DNA of 64,000 nt, from positions 1,364,001 to 1,428,000 of the forward strand of contig NZ_JQNR01000005.1 in NCBI RefSeq assembly GCF_000745345.1. Direction: 5' to 3'. Source of the stretch: Actinacidiphila yeochonensis CN732. GTDB taxonomy: Bacteria; Actinomycetota; Actinomycetes; Streptomycetales; Streptomycetaceae. Both the position numbers and the translations under genes were made by a program. A model generated the notes under the pieces. That model was not told the origin of the DNA. It ran no database searches and saw nothing but the letters and a program-made list of their open reading frames with translations. Of the stretch, positions 33,125 through 41,438 are shown one piece after another. Each line of letters starts with the position of its first letter. The first letter of the stretch is position 1.

Positions 33125-33901
33125 CTACGGAAGGGGCGCGGCTGATCGTCGCGCCCCTTTCATACGAGCTGCGGCCCTGCGCAGGTCCTCGGGGGTGTCC
33201 ACCGCCATGCCGTCGTCGTCGACGAGAACGGCTCGGACCGCATAGCCGTGCTCGATGAATCGCATCATCTCCACACCCTCAGCCTGCTCCAACGGGCCCT
33301 GGTCGAGCGCGTGGAAGGCGTGCAGGGCAGCTGGGGTGAAGCCGTAGAGGCCGAGCTGGCGGAGGTACGTCGGGTAGGTGCCGCGCGGGTACGGGATCGG
33401 CTGGCGGGAGAACATCAGGGCGTTGCCGGATGTGGCGGTGACCGCCTTGACGACGTTGTGGTTGAGGATGGCTGCCGGAGCACGCAACTCGGTGCAGGCA
33501 TTGACGGCGACGACGTCCGAGGCGGACTCCGTCAGGGCCGCGGACACCGCGTCGATGGCGGCGGAGCTGATGAAGGGCTCGTCGCCTTGGACGTTGATGA
33601 AGGCGTCCGCGTCGAGATGCTGGGCGCACTCGGCCACCCGGTCCGTTCCGGTCGCGAGTTCGCCGGTCATTACGCTGCGGATGCCGAGGTCGTCGCAGGC
33701 CGCGCGAATGCGATCGTCGTCTGTTGCCACGACGACCTCGGCGAGGGTGCTGGCTTCGAGGCAGCGTTGGTACACGTGCCAGAACAGAGGCTTCTCGCCC
33801 AGGAGCGCAAGAGGCTTCCCGGGGAATCTGGAAGCGCCCCAGCGGCAGGGGATCACTGCGACGTGGCGCGGTCGCGAAGGGGCTCGTCGTTTGTTGGCCA
33901 T
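33125..33901 (-). CDS. KdsB-like CMP-sugar-acid cytidylyltransferase
   Basis: 258 residues; last gene of the 14-gene operon. All KdsB blocks are present: VIPCRWGASRFPGKPLALLG (nucleotide loop), VVVATDDDRIRAACDDLG, GTDRVAECAQHLDADAFINVQGDEPFI, ILNHNVVKAVTATSGNALMFSRQPIPYPRG and MAVDTPEDLRRA. The family couples CTP to KDO (or a related 2-keto sugar acid) to give CMP-sugar. KDO for lipopolysaccharide makes no sense in an actinomycete, so the substrate must be another one: a teichulosonic-acid sugar or a pathway-specific acid. Immediate neighbours are a Nudix gene and an adenosylhomocysteinase-like gene. Confidence 0.85.
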   Translation of the reverse strand: MANKRRAPSRPRHVAVIPCRWGASRFPGKPLALLGEKPLFWHVYQRCLEASTLAEVVVATDDDRIRAACDDLGIRSVMTGELATGTDRVAECAQHLDADAFINVQGDEPFISSAAIDAVSAALTESASDVVAVNACTELRAPAAILNHNVVKAVTATSGNALMFSRQPIPYPRGTYPTYLRQLGLYGFTPAALHAFHALDQGPLEQAEGVEMMRFIEHGYAVRAVLVDDDGMAVDTPEDLRRAAARMKGARRSAAPLP

Positions 33902-33913
33902 GGGGCGCGGCTC

Positions 33914-34489
33914 CTATCGCCGGGCTGACGGGGCGGGTGGGACAAGGGCGTTCAACTTCGCTGCCACACCGAGCTGGGGCATCTGCTCTCGGCTGATCCA
34001 GCGATACCCGGTGACCTCCGCTTCTTGGACTCGGACCTTGTGCTCCGCCGGGGCGACGAACGCGAACCGGAAGTCGAAGTGCTGGTGGGCCGGCTCGCTC
34101 TTATCGGCGTTCGCGGGGATCGCGTGCACGTCGATGTCGAGGGGCACCCCGGCGAGATACGGCAGTGGCTCGACGGCCGTCGCAGGCAGACCGGTCTCTT
34201 CGTGGAGTTCGCGGAGCGCGGTGCCGACCAGACTCGTATCCGACTCCTCGATGTGGCCGCCAGGGAGCAGGTAGCGGTCCAGTACTCGATGGTGCACGTG
34301 AAGTACCCGCCCGTCGCGAGCGAGGACCACGGCTCCACAGGTGACGTGGCCCGCGAATGTGGTGCGGCTCGTCGGATTGGCCTTAGCGGCCAGGGCGTCG
34401 AGGAGCGGGCGGATGCGAGTCCTCTCGTCGGGGTTACGGGCGAGATATGTGGCGACGACGGTCTCAACTGAGCTGCGGGTAATGGGCAT
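33914..34489 (-). CDS. Nudix hydrolase
   Basis: 191 residues. The Nudix box GGHIEESDTSLVGTALRELHEETGL fits GX5EX7REUXEEXGU. The N-terminal extension MPITRSSVETVVATYLARNPDERTRIRPLLDAL is often seen in Nudix proteins encoded in nucleotide or sugar pathways. It probably cleaves a nucleoside diphosphate derivative, either to clear a toxic intermediate or as a pathway step. Spacing of 3 and 12 bases to its neighbours shows cotranscription. Confidence 0.85.
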   Translation of the reverse strand: MPITRSSVETVVATYLARNPDERTRIRPLLDALAAKANPTSRTTFAGHVTCGAVVLARDGRVLHVHHRVLDRYLLPGGHIEESDTSLVGTALRELHEETGLPATAVEPLPYLAGVPLDIDVHAIPANADKSEPAHQHFDFRFAFVAPAEHKVRVQEAEVTGYRWISREQMPQLGVAAKLNALVPPAPSARR

Positions 34490-34492
34490 GGG

Positions 34493-35611
34493 TCACCTCG
34501 AGAAGTGGTCGAGCCAGATGCTGGCGATGGTGTGGCGAGCTTCGGCGGAGACTTCGTGGAGCCCGGGAGGCGGCTCAGCGGCGATCAGAGAGACCGCGGC
34601 CAGGATTTCCGCCTGGACGAGGTGGATGTAGCTGCCGACTTCGGCACCGTGGAGGAAGTTCACGGCGTTGCCGTCGTTGAGCACGTCGAAGTGGTGGTCC
34701 ACCGTGGCGAACCGGGTGGTGCCGTGGGGCAGGGGCGTTCGGCGGTACGCACCTTCGAGGGAGGCAAGCTCCAGCTCGTCGTCGGAAGAGGTCACTGATG
34801 CGACGTAGGCGCCGTCGTGGAGCGCACCGAAGTCGGGCCGGCGCAACGCGAGGTTGCCGGTGGCGCACATCACGAGGTCGGCGCCCCGGAGGGCGTCGCT
34901 GCGGTGGGTCGTGACGCGGAACCCGTGGGCGTGGGCCTGTACCCGCTTCACGGGGTCGTTGTCGTAGACCGTGACCCGGACGTCGCGGTGGTGGAGCGCG
35001 CGGGCGATGGATCGGCCGATCTTGCCGTAGCCGATGACGCAGGCGTCCCGGTTGGTCAGGACGGAGCCGTGAGCGCGCAGCAGCGCCTCGGTGGAGAAGA
35101 CGACGGAGTGGCCGACGAGGTGGTCCTCGCATTCCTTGAGCGGTGACCGGGCCACGGAATAGACCGGGCAAGGCAGCGTCGCCAGTGACTGGTACCGCCG
35201 GTGCCCGTTCTCGGTGTCCTCCACGACGCCGAGGATGCGGCCGGAGAACTTCCCGGTGAGGACGTCGAGGCTGGGCGCGAAGTAGCCGCCGATGTCCAGG
35301 AGCACCAGGTCCTCGCCGGGGACGGTGCCCTCCAGATAGTCGAGGGCCTGGCCCGCGTCGGCGAACTGGTCCCGGGTGAGCTGGTCGACGCGGTACCGCC
35401 GCCGTACCTCGTCGACGACCTCCGGCACCTGCGACTTGGGCTTGGGCAGGACGGCCGCCACGCGCGCAAGGTGCGTCAGAGCGTCCAGAAAGGCGGGTCG
35501 CTCAGGCAGCAGGTGCGTGATCACCAGCGAGGCCGCGGGCACACGGGACGGGAAGTGCTCGACGACGCGGCGGAAGTAGCCGTCCAGGCGGGCCCTGTCG
35601 GTTGTGGTCAT
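34493..35611 (-). CDS. Adenosylhomocysteinase-like NAD-binding protein
   Basis: 372 residues, shorter than true SahH (~430-480). A Rossmann motif is clear: CVIGYGKIGRSIARALHHRDVRVTVYDNDPVKR near residue 190, then GADLVMCATGNLAL, and VDHHFDVLNDGNAVNF as the late substrate segment. The N-terminal domain is divergent. Several such shortened SahH relatives occur in natural-product clusters. With a methyltransferase in the same operon, true S-adenosylhomocysteine turnover is possible, but a dehydrogenase-type reaction on a nucleoside is just as likely. Confidence 0.7.
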   Translation of the reverse strand: MTTTDRARLDGYFRRVVEHFPSRVPAASLVITHLLPERPAFLDALTHLARVAAVLPKPKSQVPEVVDEVRRRYRVDQLTRDQFADAGQALDYLEGTVPGEDLVLLDIGGYFAPSLDVLTGKFSGRILGVVEDTENGHRRYQSLATLPCPVYSVARSPLKECEDHLVGHSVVFSTEALLRAHGSVLTNRDACVIGYGKIGRSIARALHHRDVRVTVYDNDPVKRVQAHAHGFRVTTHRSDALRGADLVMCATGNLALRRPDFGALHDGAYVASVTSSDDELELASLEGAYRRTPLPHGTTRFATVDHHFDVLNDGNAVNFLHGAEVGSYIHLVQAEILAAVSLIAAEPPPGLHEVSAEARHTIASIWLDHFSR

Positions 35612-35633
35612 AAGGGTGCTTCAAGCCCTTCGC

Positions 35634-36629
35634 TCAGGCAGCCTGCCGCGCCGCGTGGTCGGTGAGGTGCCGCAGTTGCGCGCGGATGCCGGCGGCGAGG
35701 TCGACGGTCGGCTCCCAGCCGAGGTGGGTACGGGCGCGCGAGCCGTCCGCATTGGTCACCGGTACGTCTCCGCTGCGGCTGGTGAGGTACTCGACGGCCA
35801 ACTGGCGGCCGGTCAGCTGCTCCACGAGCTGCATCACCTCGGAGAGGGAGGTGTTGCTGCCGCCGCCCACGTTCACCACACCGGTGTCCTCCGGGGCGGA
35901 GGCGGCGGCGAGGGTAGCGGACACCGCGTCGTCGATGTACGTGAAGTCGCGCCGCTGGCGTCCGTCGCCGTAGATGCGGAGCGAGGTGCCCGCGATGGCG
36001 GCGAGCAGCGCCCGGTGGGTGAACATGTCCGCGCGCTGCCGGGGGCCGTAGACGGTGAAGTACCGGAGGGCGACCACGCTGGTGCGGCAGTCGGATCGGG
36101 CGGCGTGTGCCAGGCAGAGCTGCTCTTCGGCCAGCTTCGTCACAGCGTAGGGCGAGGCGGGGTGCGGGTGGTCGGTCTCCCGACTCGGCTGGCCAGCCGT
36201 CGGCCCGTAGACGCTGGAGGACGAGGCCACGACGACGCGCGGGATGCCGAGCCGGGCGGCGGCGTCCATCACGCGCTGGGTGGCGAGGATGTTGCACTGC
36301 ACGTAGGAGCTGAACTGCGGCCCCCACGAGGGCCGGACACCGGGCACGCCCGCGAGGTGGAAGACCACGTCGGCGTCGAGCAGCACCGGCTCGACGGCGC
36401 AGGTCAGCAGGTCGGCCGTCACCGGCACGTAGCCGGGCTGGCCGATCAGCGGCGCGAGGTTGGCGGCGGCCGACCGGTCGGTGGCGGCGTCGCGGCGGTC
36501 GAGGCCGATGACCGTAGTGCCGTTTTGGAGCAGTGCCTGGGCGAGATGGGAGCCGATGAAGCCAGCCGATCCGGTGATCACGGCACGGCGGATGTGCGGT
36601 CGCGACGGGGCGAGAGGTGGGGTGGACAC
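35634..36629 (-). CDS. NAD-dependent sugar epimerase/dehydratase (extended SDR)
   Basis: 331 residues from GTG 36629 (GGAGG five bases upstream). NAD-binding AVITGSAGFIGSHLAQALL at the start, SSSSVYG with the catalytic Ser/Thr region, and YAVTKLAEE carrying the catalytic YxxxK. Later RDFTYIDDAV and NVGGGSNTSLSEVM are typical of UDP-glucose 4-epimerase/dTDP-glucose dehydratase relatives. It modifies a nucleotide-activated sugar. The frame continues upstream to 37070 only as a shadow. Confidence 0.88.
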   Translation of the reverse strand: MSTPPLAPSRPHIRRAVITGSAGFIGSHLAQALLQNGTTVIGLDRRDAATDRSAAANLAPLIGQPGYVPVTADLLTCAVEPVLLDADVVFHLAGVPGVRPSWGPQFSSYVQCNILATQRVMDAAARLGIPRVVVASSSSVYGPTAGQPSRETDHPHPASPYAVTKLAEEQLCLAHAARSDCRTSVVALRYFTVYGPRQRADMFTHRALLAAIAGTSLRIYGDGRQRRDFTYIDDAVSATLAAASAPEDTGVVNVGGGSNTSLSEVMQLVEQLTGRQLAVEYLTSRSGDVPVTNADGSRARTHLGWEPTVDLAAGIRAQLRHLTDHAARQAA

Positions 36630-36652
36630 GTTGTCCTCCGGTAGCGGGGTGG

Positions 36653-37489
36653 TCAGGGAAGGCGGGTCAGAAGGGCCCGCCCGTGGGCGGACAGCTCGGC
36701 GTCGCCGGTCTCGTGGCCGCGCACCAACGCGGTGACGGCCTCGATCGCGCCGAAGAGGCGCAGGAGCTGCTGCTCGGCATCGGAAAGAAGCCGGCCATAG
36801 CCGGCGAAGAAGGCGTCGCGCAGATGCGGCTGACCCGTCCAGCGCCGGTGTTCGAGGCGGGCGAAGTCGCGGACGCGGGCATCCGGACGGCAGTGTTCGA
36901 AGTCCACGATGAAGAATTCGTCGCGGTGGAGCCGCCAGTTGCGGGGCTGGTAGTCGAGGTGGCAGATGCTGCCCTGCATGGCTGTGGAGGACAGCCGAAG
37001 CGCGAAGGCATGCAGGTGGCGTCGTTCGTCGAGGGAGATGATCCCGGCTTGGTCGGCACGCCGAGTCCACTGGCGCATACGGTCGGCAAGGTAGGAGCCG
37101 GCGAGTTCGGCTTGCTCCTGCGGCACAGCGTCGTGGAACCTCCGCAGCGCGGCGCCAGCGCGGTGGTGGCTCAGGGAGCGCTCGGCGGACGTGAGAGTTG
37201 GGCTGTCGCAGTCGTCGCCCGGGAGGTACGAGAGCAGCAGCGTCCGGCTGGACGGATCGTGCGCGACAAGCTCCGCAGTGAGGTCACGCAACGACGTGAG
37301 ATACGTGGTGTAGGCCCGGACCTCCTGGGTGAAGCGGTGGGCGCTGCGGTGCTGCTTGACGACGTAGCGTCGGCCGGACGAATCCGCGACCAGCAGCAGT
37401 CGACGGGGAAGGTCCGGCCCGTTGATCGCCTGGACCTCGCCGACCACATCCGCCGCGAGGCGAAGGCGGGGGTCCTCGACCGCGGTCAT
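36653..37489 (-). CDS. Aminoglycoside-phosphotransferase-fold kinase (first copy)
   Basis: 278 residues from ATG 37489, overlapping the preceding stop. Kinase core: RYVVKQHRSAH (ATP-binding Lys), ICHLDYQPRNWRLHRDEFFIVDFEHC containing the HxDxxxxN catalytic loop and the DFE metal motif. APH-fold enzymes phosphorylate small molecules such as sugars, amino alcohols or antibiotics. Inside this operon it may make a sugar phosphate or protect the host from the product. It pairs with a second APH-fold gene two genes upstream. Confidence 0.8.
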   Translation of the reverse strand: MTAVEDPRLRLAADVVGEVQAINGPDLPRRLLLVADSSGRRYVVKQHRSAHRFTQEVRAYTTYLTSLRDLTAELVAHDPSSRTLLLSYLPGDDCDSPTLTSAERSLSHHRAGAALRRFHDAVPQEQAELAGSYLADRMRQWTRRADQAGIISLDERRHLHAFALRLSSTAMQGSICHLDYQPRNWRLHRDEFFIVDFEHCRPDARVRDFARLEHRRWTGQPHLRDAFFAGYGRLLSDAEQQLLRLFGAIEAVTALVRGHETGDAELSAHGRALLTRLP

Positions 37490-38145
37490 CCCCGACCCCG
37501 CTGTCCCCGAGCTGGGTCCAGGTGCGCTGTGTCGTTGTGGCGGTCGAGGAGCCAGCGGTGCTGACCGAGGCGGTTGACGTGGTGTTGCCACTGGGTGATC
37601 GAGCCGTGGTCGACGGTGAATCCGGTCTGGAGGCCGGGCCGCAGCTCCAGCAGGAGGGTGTGCAGCGCCAGGACTGTCTCGCCGTGCGCGGCGAAGAGCA
37701 GCCGCTGCCCCTCGTGTTGTTCGATGAGGTCCCGAAGGAAGGCACCGGCGCGCTCCAGGTAGCCGTTCCACGTGTCCGAGCCCGTGGCCCACGGCCTGTC
37801 GGGATGGGCGTGCGGACCGCCGTCGGCGGAGGTCTTCACGTCGTACCAGGGCCTGCCGTCGGCGTCGCCGTGTACGGGGCCGTCCAGACCGGCGACGACC
37901 CTGGCCCTAGGTCCGAGGGCGGACCCCAGAATGTCCGCGGTCTCCCGGAGTCGTAAGCGCGGTCCTGCGTAGAGCGTCGTGAAGGGTTTCGTCGCGTGCT
38001 CGATCGCGAGACGTTCAGCTGCGGCGAGGACCTGGGCCCGGCCCAGGTCGGTCAGGCCCGTGCACGTAAGGGGTCCGCCCACGATGCCAGCGGCGTTGCA
38101 GCGGGCTTGGCCGTGTCGGACGAGGACGAGCTCCGTGGCGATCAT
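37486..38145 (-). CDS. Histidine phosphatase family protein
   Basis: 219 residues. Catalytic RHG at the very start (LVLVRHGQARCNAAG) and the second His in LLFAAHGETVLALH. Also LYAGPRLRLRETADILG, the usual phosphate-pocket Arg segment. It dephosphorylates a small metabolite, and between two APH-fold kinases it may act on their product or on a pathway nucleotide. Overlaps with both neighbours (ATGA). Confidence 0.87.
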   Translation of the reverse strand: MIATELVLVRHGQARCNAAGIVGGPLTCTGLTDLGRAQVLAAAERLAIEHATKPFTTLYAGPRLRLRETADILGSALGPRARVVAGLDGPVHGDADGRPWYDVKTSADGGPHAHPDRPWATGSDTWNGYLERAGAFLRDLIEQHEGQRLLFAAHGETVLALHTLLLELRPGLQTGFTVDHGSITQWQHHVNRLGQHRWLLDRHNDTAHLDPARGQRGRG

Positions 38146-38921
38146 GCGATGTCCTTGGTGGCGTCGCTGAGGCCGGTGCCAGCGCTCGGATTCGGAGCGC
38201 GGAACCGGTAGCCGTGTCGGCCGAGGTAGGGAGCGGTGAGGACGCCGTGCAGGCTCATGAAGGCACTGAGCTGCCCCATGTCCGTGCGGCCCAGCCGTTC
38301 GTGGTGGTGTGCGGCAGCCTGGTTGTACCGGTCGAGCGCGTCACGGAGGGCGTTGGCAGGAAGCGGCCCGTAGGTCATGGCCAGCGTCACGATCAACTTG
38401 GCCAGGTCGTAGCCGAAGGGGGCAAGGGTGAGTTCGTCGAAGTCGATCGTGACGACAGCGTTTGCGGTGATGAGGAGGTTGCGCGGATTGGTGTCCTTGT
38501 AGAAGGCGGCCGGGCCGATTGCCGTTTGAGCCAGGAGCGCCAGCGAGGCGTCCAGATCGGCGGTCGTCGGAAGGAACCCGGCGGCGTGCCGCGCGGCAAG
38601 GGCCTTCTGCCGCGACGAGGGGTAGTCCGGCACCTCCAACTCCGTGCTCGGTACGTGCACGGCGCCGAGCTGGGCGCGGTGCAGGTCGTTCATCCAGGTG
38701 GCACCGTGCACGTCCCCGAGGTGTGTGGCGAGGCGCGGCAGGTCGGACGGCTGGGCATGGCGACCCTGGACTAACTCGAAGGTGAGGCTGGTGGGTCTGA
38801 TCGCCTGGAGCGCTGGCAGGCGGACCGGGGCGGCGTGCTGCACCAGCCACATGTAGTTGCGTACCGCGGTCTGGCAGCGCTCAGCCGTGGGGTAGCGCTT
38901 GACGTACTGGGCTCTGGTCAT
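38142..38921 (-). CDS. Aminoglycoside-phosphotransferase-fold kinase (second copy)
   Basis: 259 residues. Catalytic block FYKDTNPRNLLITANAVVTIDFDELTLAPFGYDLAKL: the loop reads KDTNPRN (His replaced by Lys, Asp kept) with DFD as metal motif. The N-terminal ATP region is shortened and no clear phosphate loop is seen, so activity may be altered. Distinct from the first copy, not a recent duplicate. Overlaps both neighbours. Confidence 0.75.
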   Translation of the reverse strand: MTRAQYVKRYPTAERCQTAVRNYMWLVQHAAPVRLPALQAIRPTSLTFELVQGRHAQPSDLPRLATHLGDVHGATWMNDLHRAQLGAVHVPSTELEVPDYPSSRQKALAARHAAGFLPTTADLDASLALLAQTAIGPAAFYKDTNPRNLLITANAVVTIDFDELTLAPFGYDLAKLIVTLAMTYGPLPANALRDALDRYNQAAAHHHERLGRTDMGQLSAFMSLHGVLTAPYLGRHGYRFRAPNPSAGTGLSDATKDIA

Positions 38922-39757
38922 CGGCGGGCTCCAGGTGGACGGGCGACGACGTAGGTGATGGTCGAGTTCGCCGTGACCGGTGCTTCGGGAAGACGCGCTC
39001 GGAGGGCTTCGGCGATCGCCGTGGGGTCCCCGCGCAGTCCCGGCGCAAGGTGGTACTTCGGGTTGGTCGCCACGTAGGCGGCCACGTGCGCCAGGTCGGC
39101 GAAGCAGAAGTGGTGGTCCTCGTGTTCCACGTGCAGCACGTCGAGGCCGCTGGCCGCGATCGCGGCAACGTTTCCGCTGTGGGCTGCGGAGTACAGGCTT
39201 TCTCGGTACGGGGCTTCCGGATCGAGCCCGGCGGAGGCGAGCAGCACGTCGAGCTCGCTGTAGCTGTCCGCGCTCTTCGTCACCAGCACTGCTACGCCCT
39301 GGGGATGTAGCACGCGGGCGAACTCGGCAATCACCTGTCCGGGCTGGGGCGAGTGATACAGGCAGAAGGCCGCGACAACCAGGTCGTACGTGCCGGTCTC
39401 CAGCGGAAGGCGGTGGAAGTCGGCCTGAACGAATCCGGTCTCGGTTCCCGGTGGAGCACCTACGCGCATACGTGCTGCGGCGAGCATGGCACCGGAGGCG
39501 TCGATCGCCGTGAGCCGCCGCGGCGTGAGCTGTTCGGCCAGCACGCGGCTGCTCGTCCCCCGGCCGCAGCCGACGTCGGCCACCGTGCGGAGGGGAAGGT
39601 CCGGGTGCGCGTGTTCCAGGGCCAGACGCGCGATGGTGTCCGGCACCGGGCGACCGGAGACCTTCGCCTGTCCCAGCGCCGACGTACGTGAGGCCAGGCG
39701 GCTTGCGTCTCCGTACAGCGGTGTCAGCGACGAAGCCAGGAAGGGATTGGGGTTCAC
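38918..39757 (-). CDS. Class I SAM-dependent methyltransferase
   Basis: 279 residues. Motif I VADVGCGRGTSSRVLAEQL near residue 62, post-I acidic ITAIDASGAML, and motif IV-like YDLVVAAFCLYHSPQPGQ. The fold is that of UbiE/type 11 small-molecule methyltransferases. Probably O-, N- or C-methylation of an operon intermediate. The SahH-like gene in the same operon would fit removal of the by-product. Confidence 0.87.
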   Translation of the reverse strand: MNPNPFLASSLTPLYGDASRLASRTSALGQAKVSGRPVPDTIARLALEHAHPDLPLRTVADVGCGRGTSSRVLAEQLTPRRLTAIDASGAMLAAARMRVGAPPGTETGFVQADFHRLPLETGTYDLVVAAFCLYHSPQPGQVIAEFARVLHPQGVAVLVTKSADSYSELDVLLASAGLDPEAPYRESLYSAAHSGNVAAIAASGLDVLHVEHEDHHFCFADLAHVAAYVATNPKYHLAPGLRGDPTAIAEALRARLPEAPVTANSTITYVVARPPGARR

Positions 39758-39800
39758 CGGCTCCGCCTCCCCCGTGGAAGGCCGCCAGCGAGTGAACCTC

Positions 39801-40316
39801 TCAGCCCGAGCGGTCCGCGGTGACCTCGCACAGCCAGCGGCGGGTACGTCGGCGGCTGGTCAGGAGCACCACGTCGGCGTGGCCGGCGGCGTACTCCTCG
39901 ATCTTCGCCAGGACCCGGGGCCGCATCTTGCGGCGGTACGTCGCTACGTACTTGACGACGCTCCAGGTGATCCGGTTGTGGACGCCGTTGCCCTTGTGGC
40001 CGGCGCCGTGCCGGAGCTGACGCGAGAAGATCCCCCAGAGGGCCGCGACAGTGGACACGTCCATGAACACCACGGTGTCGCAGGCTTCGAGCCGGATGGC
40101 CAGGGTGGAGTTGTAATTGCCGTCGATCACCCAGCGCGGCTTGGAGACGAGGGTGCGCTGGGCGGCGGCGAACTTCTCCATCGGCAGCGCGTTCCACTCG
40201 TCGTCGAAGTAGACCGCGTCCAGGTGCGTGACCGGGGCGGCCAGCGCGGCTCCGAGCCGGCGGGCCACATGGGACTTGCCGCTGCCACCGCAGCCGATGA
40301 TGGCGACCTTCTGCAT
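39801..40316 (-). CDS. P-loop kinase (adenylate-kinase / FlaR-like)
   Basis: 171 residues from ATG 40316. Walker A IIGCGGSGKSHVARRLG at the N-terminus, then VIDGNYNSTLAIRLEACDTVVFMDVS, a pattern seen in small AAA_17/AAA_18 kinases annotated as 'topology modulation protein'. These are nucleoside or nucleotide kinase-like. In this setting a nucleoside (hydroxymethyl)monophosphate kinase is plausible, by inference. It is followed by a 78 bp gap, the largest within the operon. Confidence 0.78.
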   Translation of the reverse strand: MQKVAIIGCGGSGKSHVARRLGAALAAPVTHLDAVYFDDEWNALPMEKFAAAQRTLVSKPRWVIDGNYNSTLAIRLEACDTVVFMDVSTVAALWGIFSRQLRHGAGHKGNGVHNRITWSVVKYVATYRRKMRPRVLAKIEEYAAGHADVVLLTSRRRTRRWLCEVTADRSG

Positions 40317-40394
40317 GGTGCTCCACTGTAGAGGGGGTGGACGGACGGGAGTTCTCGCCACCGGCCGGCCTGGTCCGCCGGTTCTGGAAGGGCC

Positions 40395-41438
40395 TCACGG
40401 CCTGGCCCCTTCCGGATACGCCGTGACCTGGGCGAGAACCGAATCGAGCGCCGCGACCTGGCGGCTCAACCGGAAGATGTCCAGTCGTTCGAGGCAGGCG
40501 GCAAGCAGATCGACATGCTCCTTGCTTCCAGCAAGCGCGCGGAGCTCTTCGACGCGACGGGTGACGTCGTCGCCGTCCCGCACGATCAGCGATTGCGGAA
40601 CGAACGTCTCGGCTCCGCGGATGCCGGCAGGCGCCAGAGGCAGGCATCCGGCCAGAACCGCCTCGAAGATCCGCTGTGTCATCTGCCCGGCCGCCGCGTA
40701 GCGCTCGGGCAGCAGCAGGACTGTCGCCAGCGACCGGCTGTAGATGCGGTGCACCTCGGCGAACGGGACGCGGCCGAGGAAGGTGACGTGCGGCCAGGCG
40801 GACGTGCGCGGCCACTTTCCACCGACCTCATGGGGAACCGTCCGGGCCGCTGGCGCGAAGAACGCGTCGAACGCCTCGTCCCGGTCGTACTGGTTGCCCA
40901 CATAGCCAAGCCCGACCGGACGAGGCTGCGCGGCTAGGACAGTCGGGTCGGCGGCGTCGAGCAGTGCGTCGTCGACCGGGAAGAGCAGCCGGTGAGCCCC
41001 CGCGGTCGGGACGAGCGCAGCCTCGCAGACCGTGGCACCGAGAGTGCGGCGCCACGGGTCGTCGCCACTCAGCTGGCGGTCCTTGTCCCAGATGACCACC
41101 GGGACGGCCTGCTGGGCGTAGTGCATGAGCAGGTCGGCCTGGCGGTGGAGGTCGCAGGTGTGGCCCGGACTGCCGCACGGGGTGGTGTTCCGGCCCTCGA
41201 TGGCCCAGCGCCATTCGAGGAACAGCACGTCCACGTCCGGGAAGCCGGCGTCGAAGACGTACGCACCGCCGAGGTCGTCCCCGGCCTCCGTACGATCCCG
41301 GTCGCCTTGGAGGAAGAGGATCTCGTGGCCGCGGCCGAGCAGCCCGTCGACCAGGGGACGGCGGTGGCTGCGGCCTCCGTCCGGGGTGTCGGTGACGCCG
41401 GGGCCGAGGAAGCCCCAGAAGCTGTAACCGATCCTCAT
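40395..41438 (-). CDS. CgeB-like glycosyltransferase
   Basis: 347 residues from ATG 41438, overlapping the carbamoyltransferase stop. GT-B features: N-terminal GYSFWGFLGPGV, central VGLGYVGNQYDRDEAFDAFF, and the C-terminal donor site QRIFEAVLAGCLPLAP, with FVPQSLIV after it. This resembles CgeB/spore-maturation-type glycosyltransferases. Donor and acceptor unknown. The frame stays open to 42227 only as a shadow of the neighbouring gene. Confidence 0.7.
   Translation of the reverse strand: MRIGYSFWGFLGPGVTDTPDGGRSHRRPLVDGLLGRGHEILFLQGDRDRTEAGDDLGGAYVFDAGFPDVDVLFLEWRWAIEGRNTTPCGSPGHTCDLHRQADLLMHYAQQAVPVVIWDKDRQLSGDDPWRRTLGATVCEAALVPTAGAHRLLFPVDDALLDAADPTVLAAQPRPVGLGYVGNQYDRDEAFDAFFAPAARTVPHEVGGKWPRTSAWPHVTFLGRVPFAEVHRIYSRSLATVLLLPERYAAAGQMTQRIFEAVLAGCLPLAPAGIRGAETFVPQSLIVRDGDDVTRRVEELRALAGSKEHVDLLAACLERLDIFRLSRQVAALDSVLAQVTAYPEGARP

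Noticed and set aside
33125..33901. Lipopolysaccharide KDO pathway
   Set aside because: No other KDO or lipid A genes are present and the host is an actinomycete without outer membrane.
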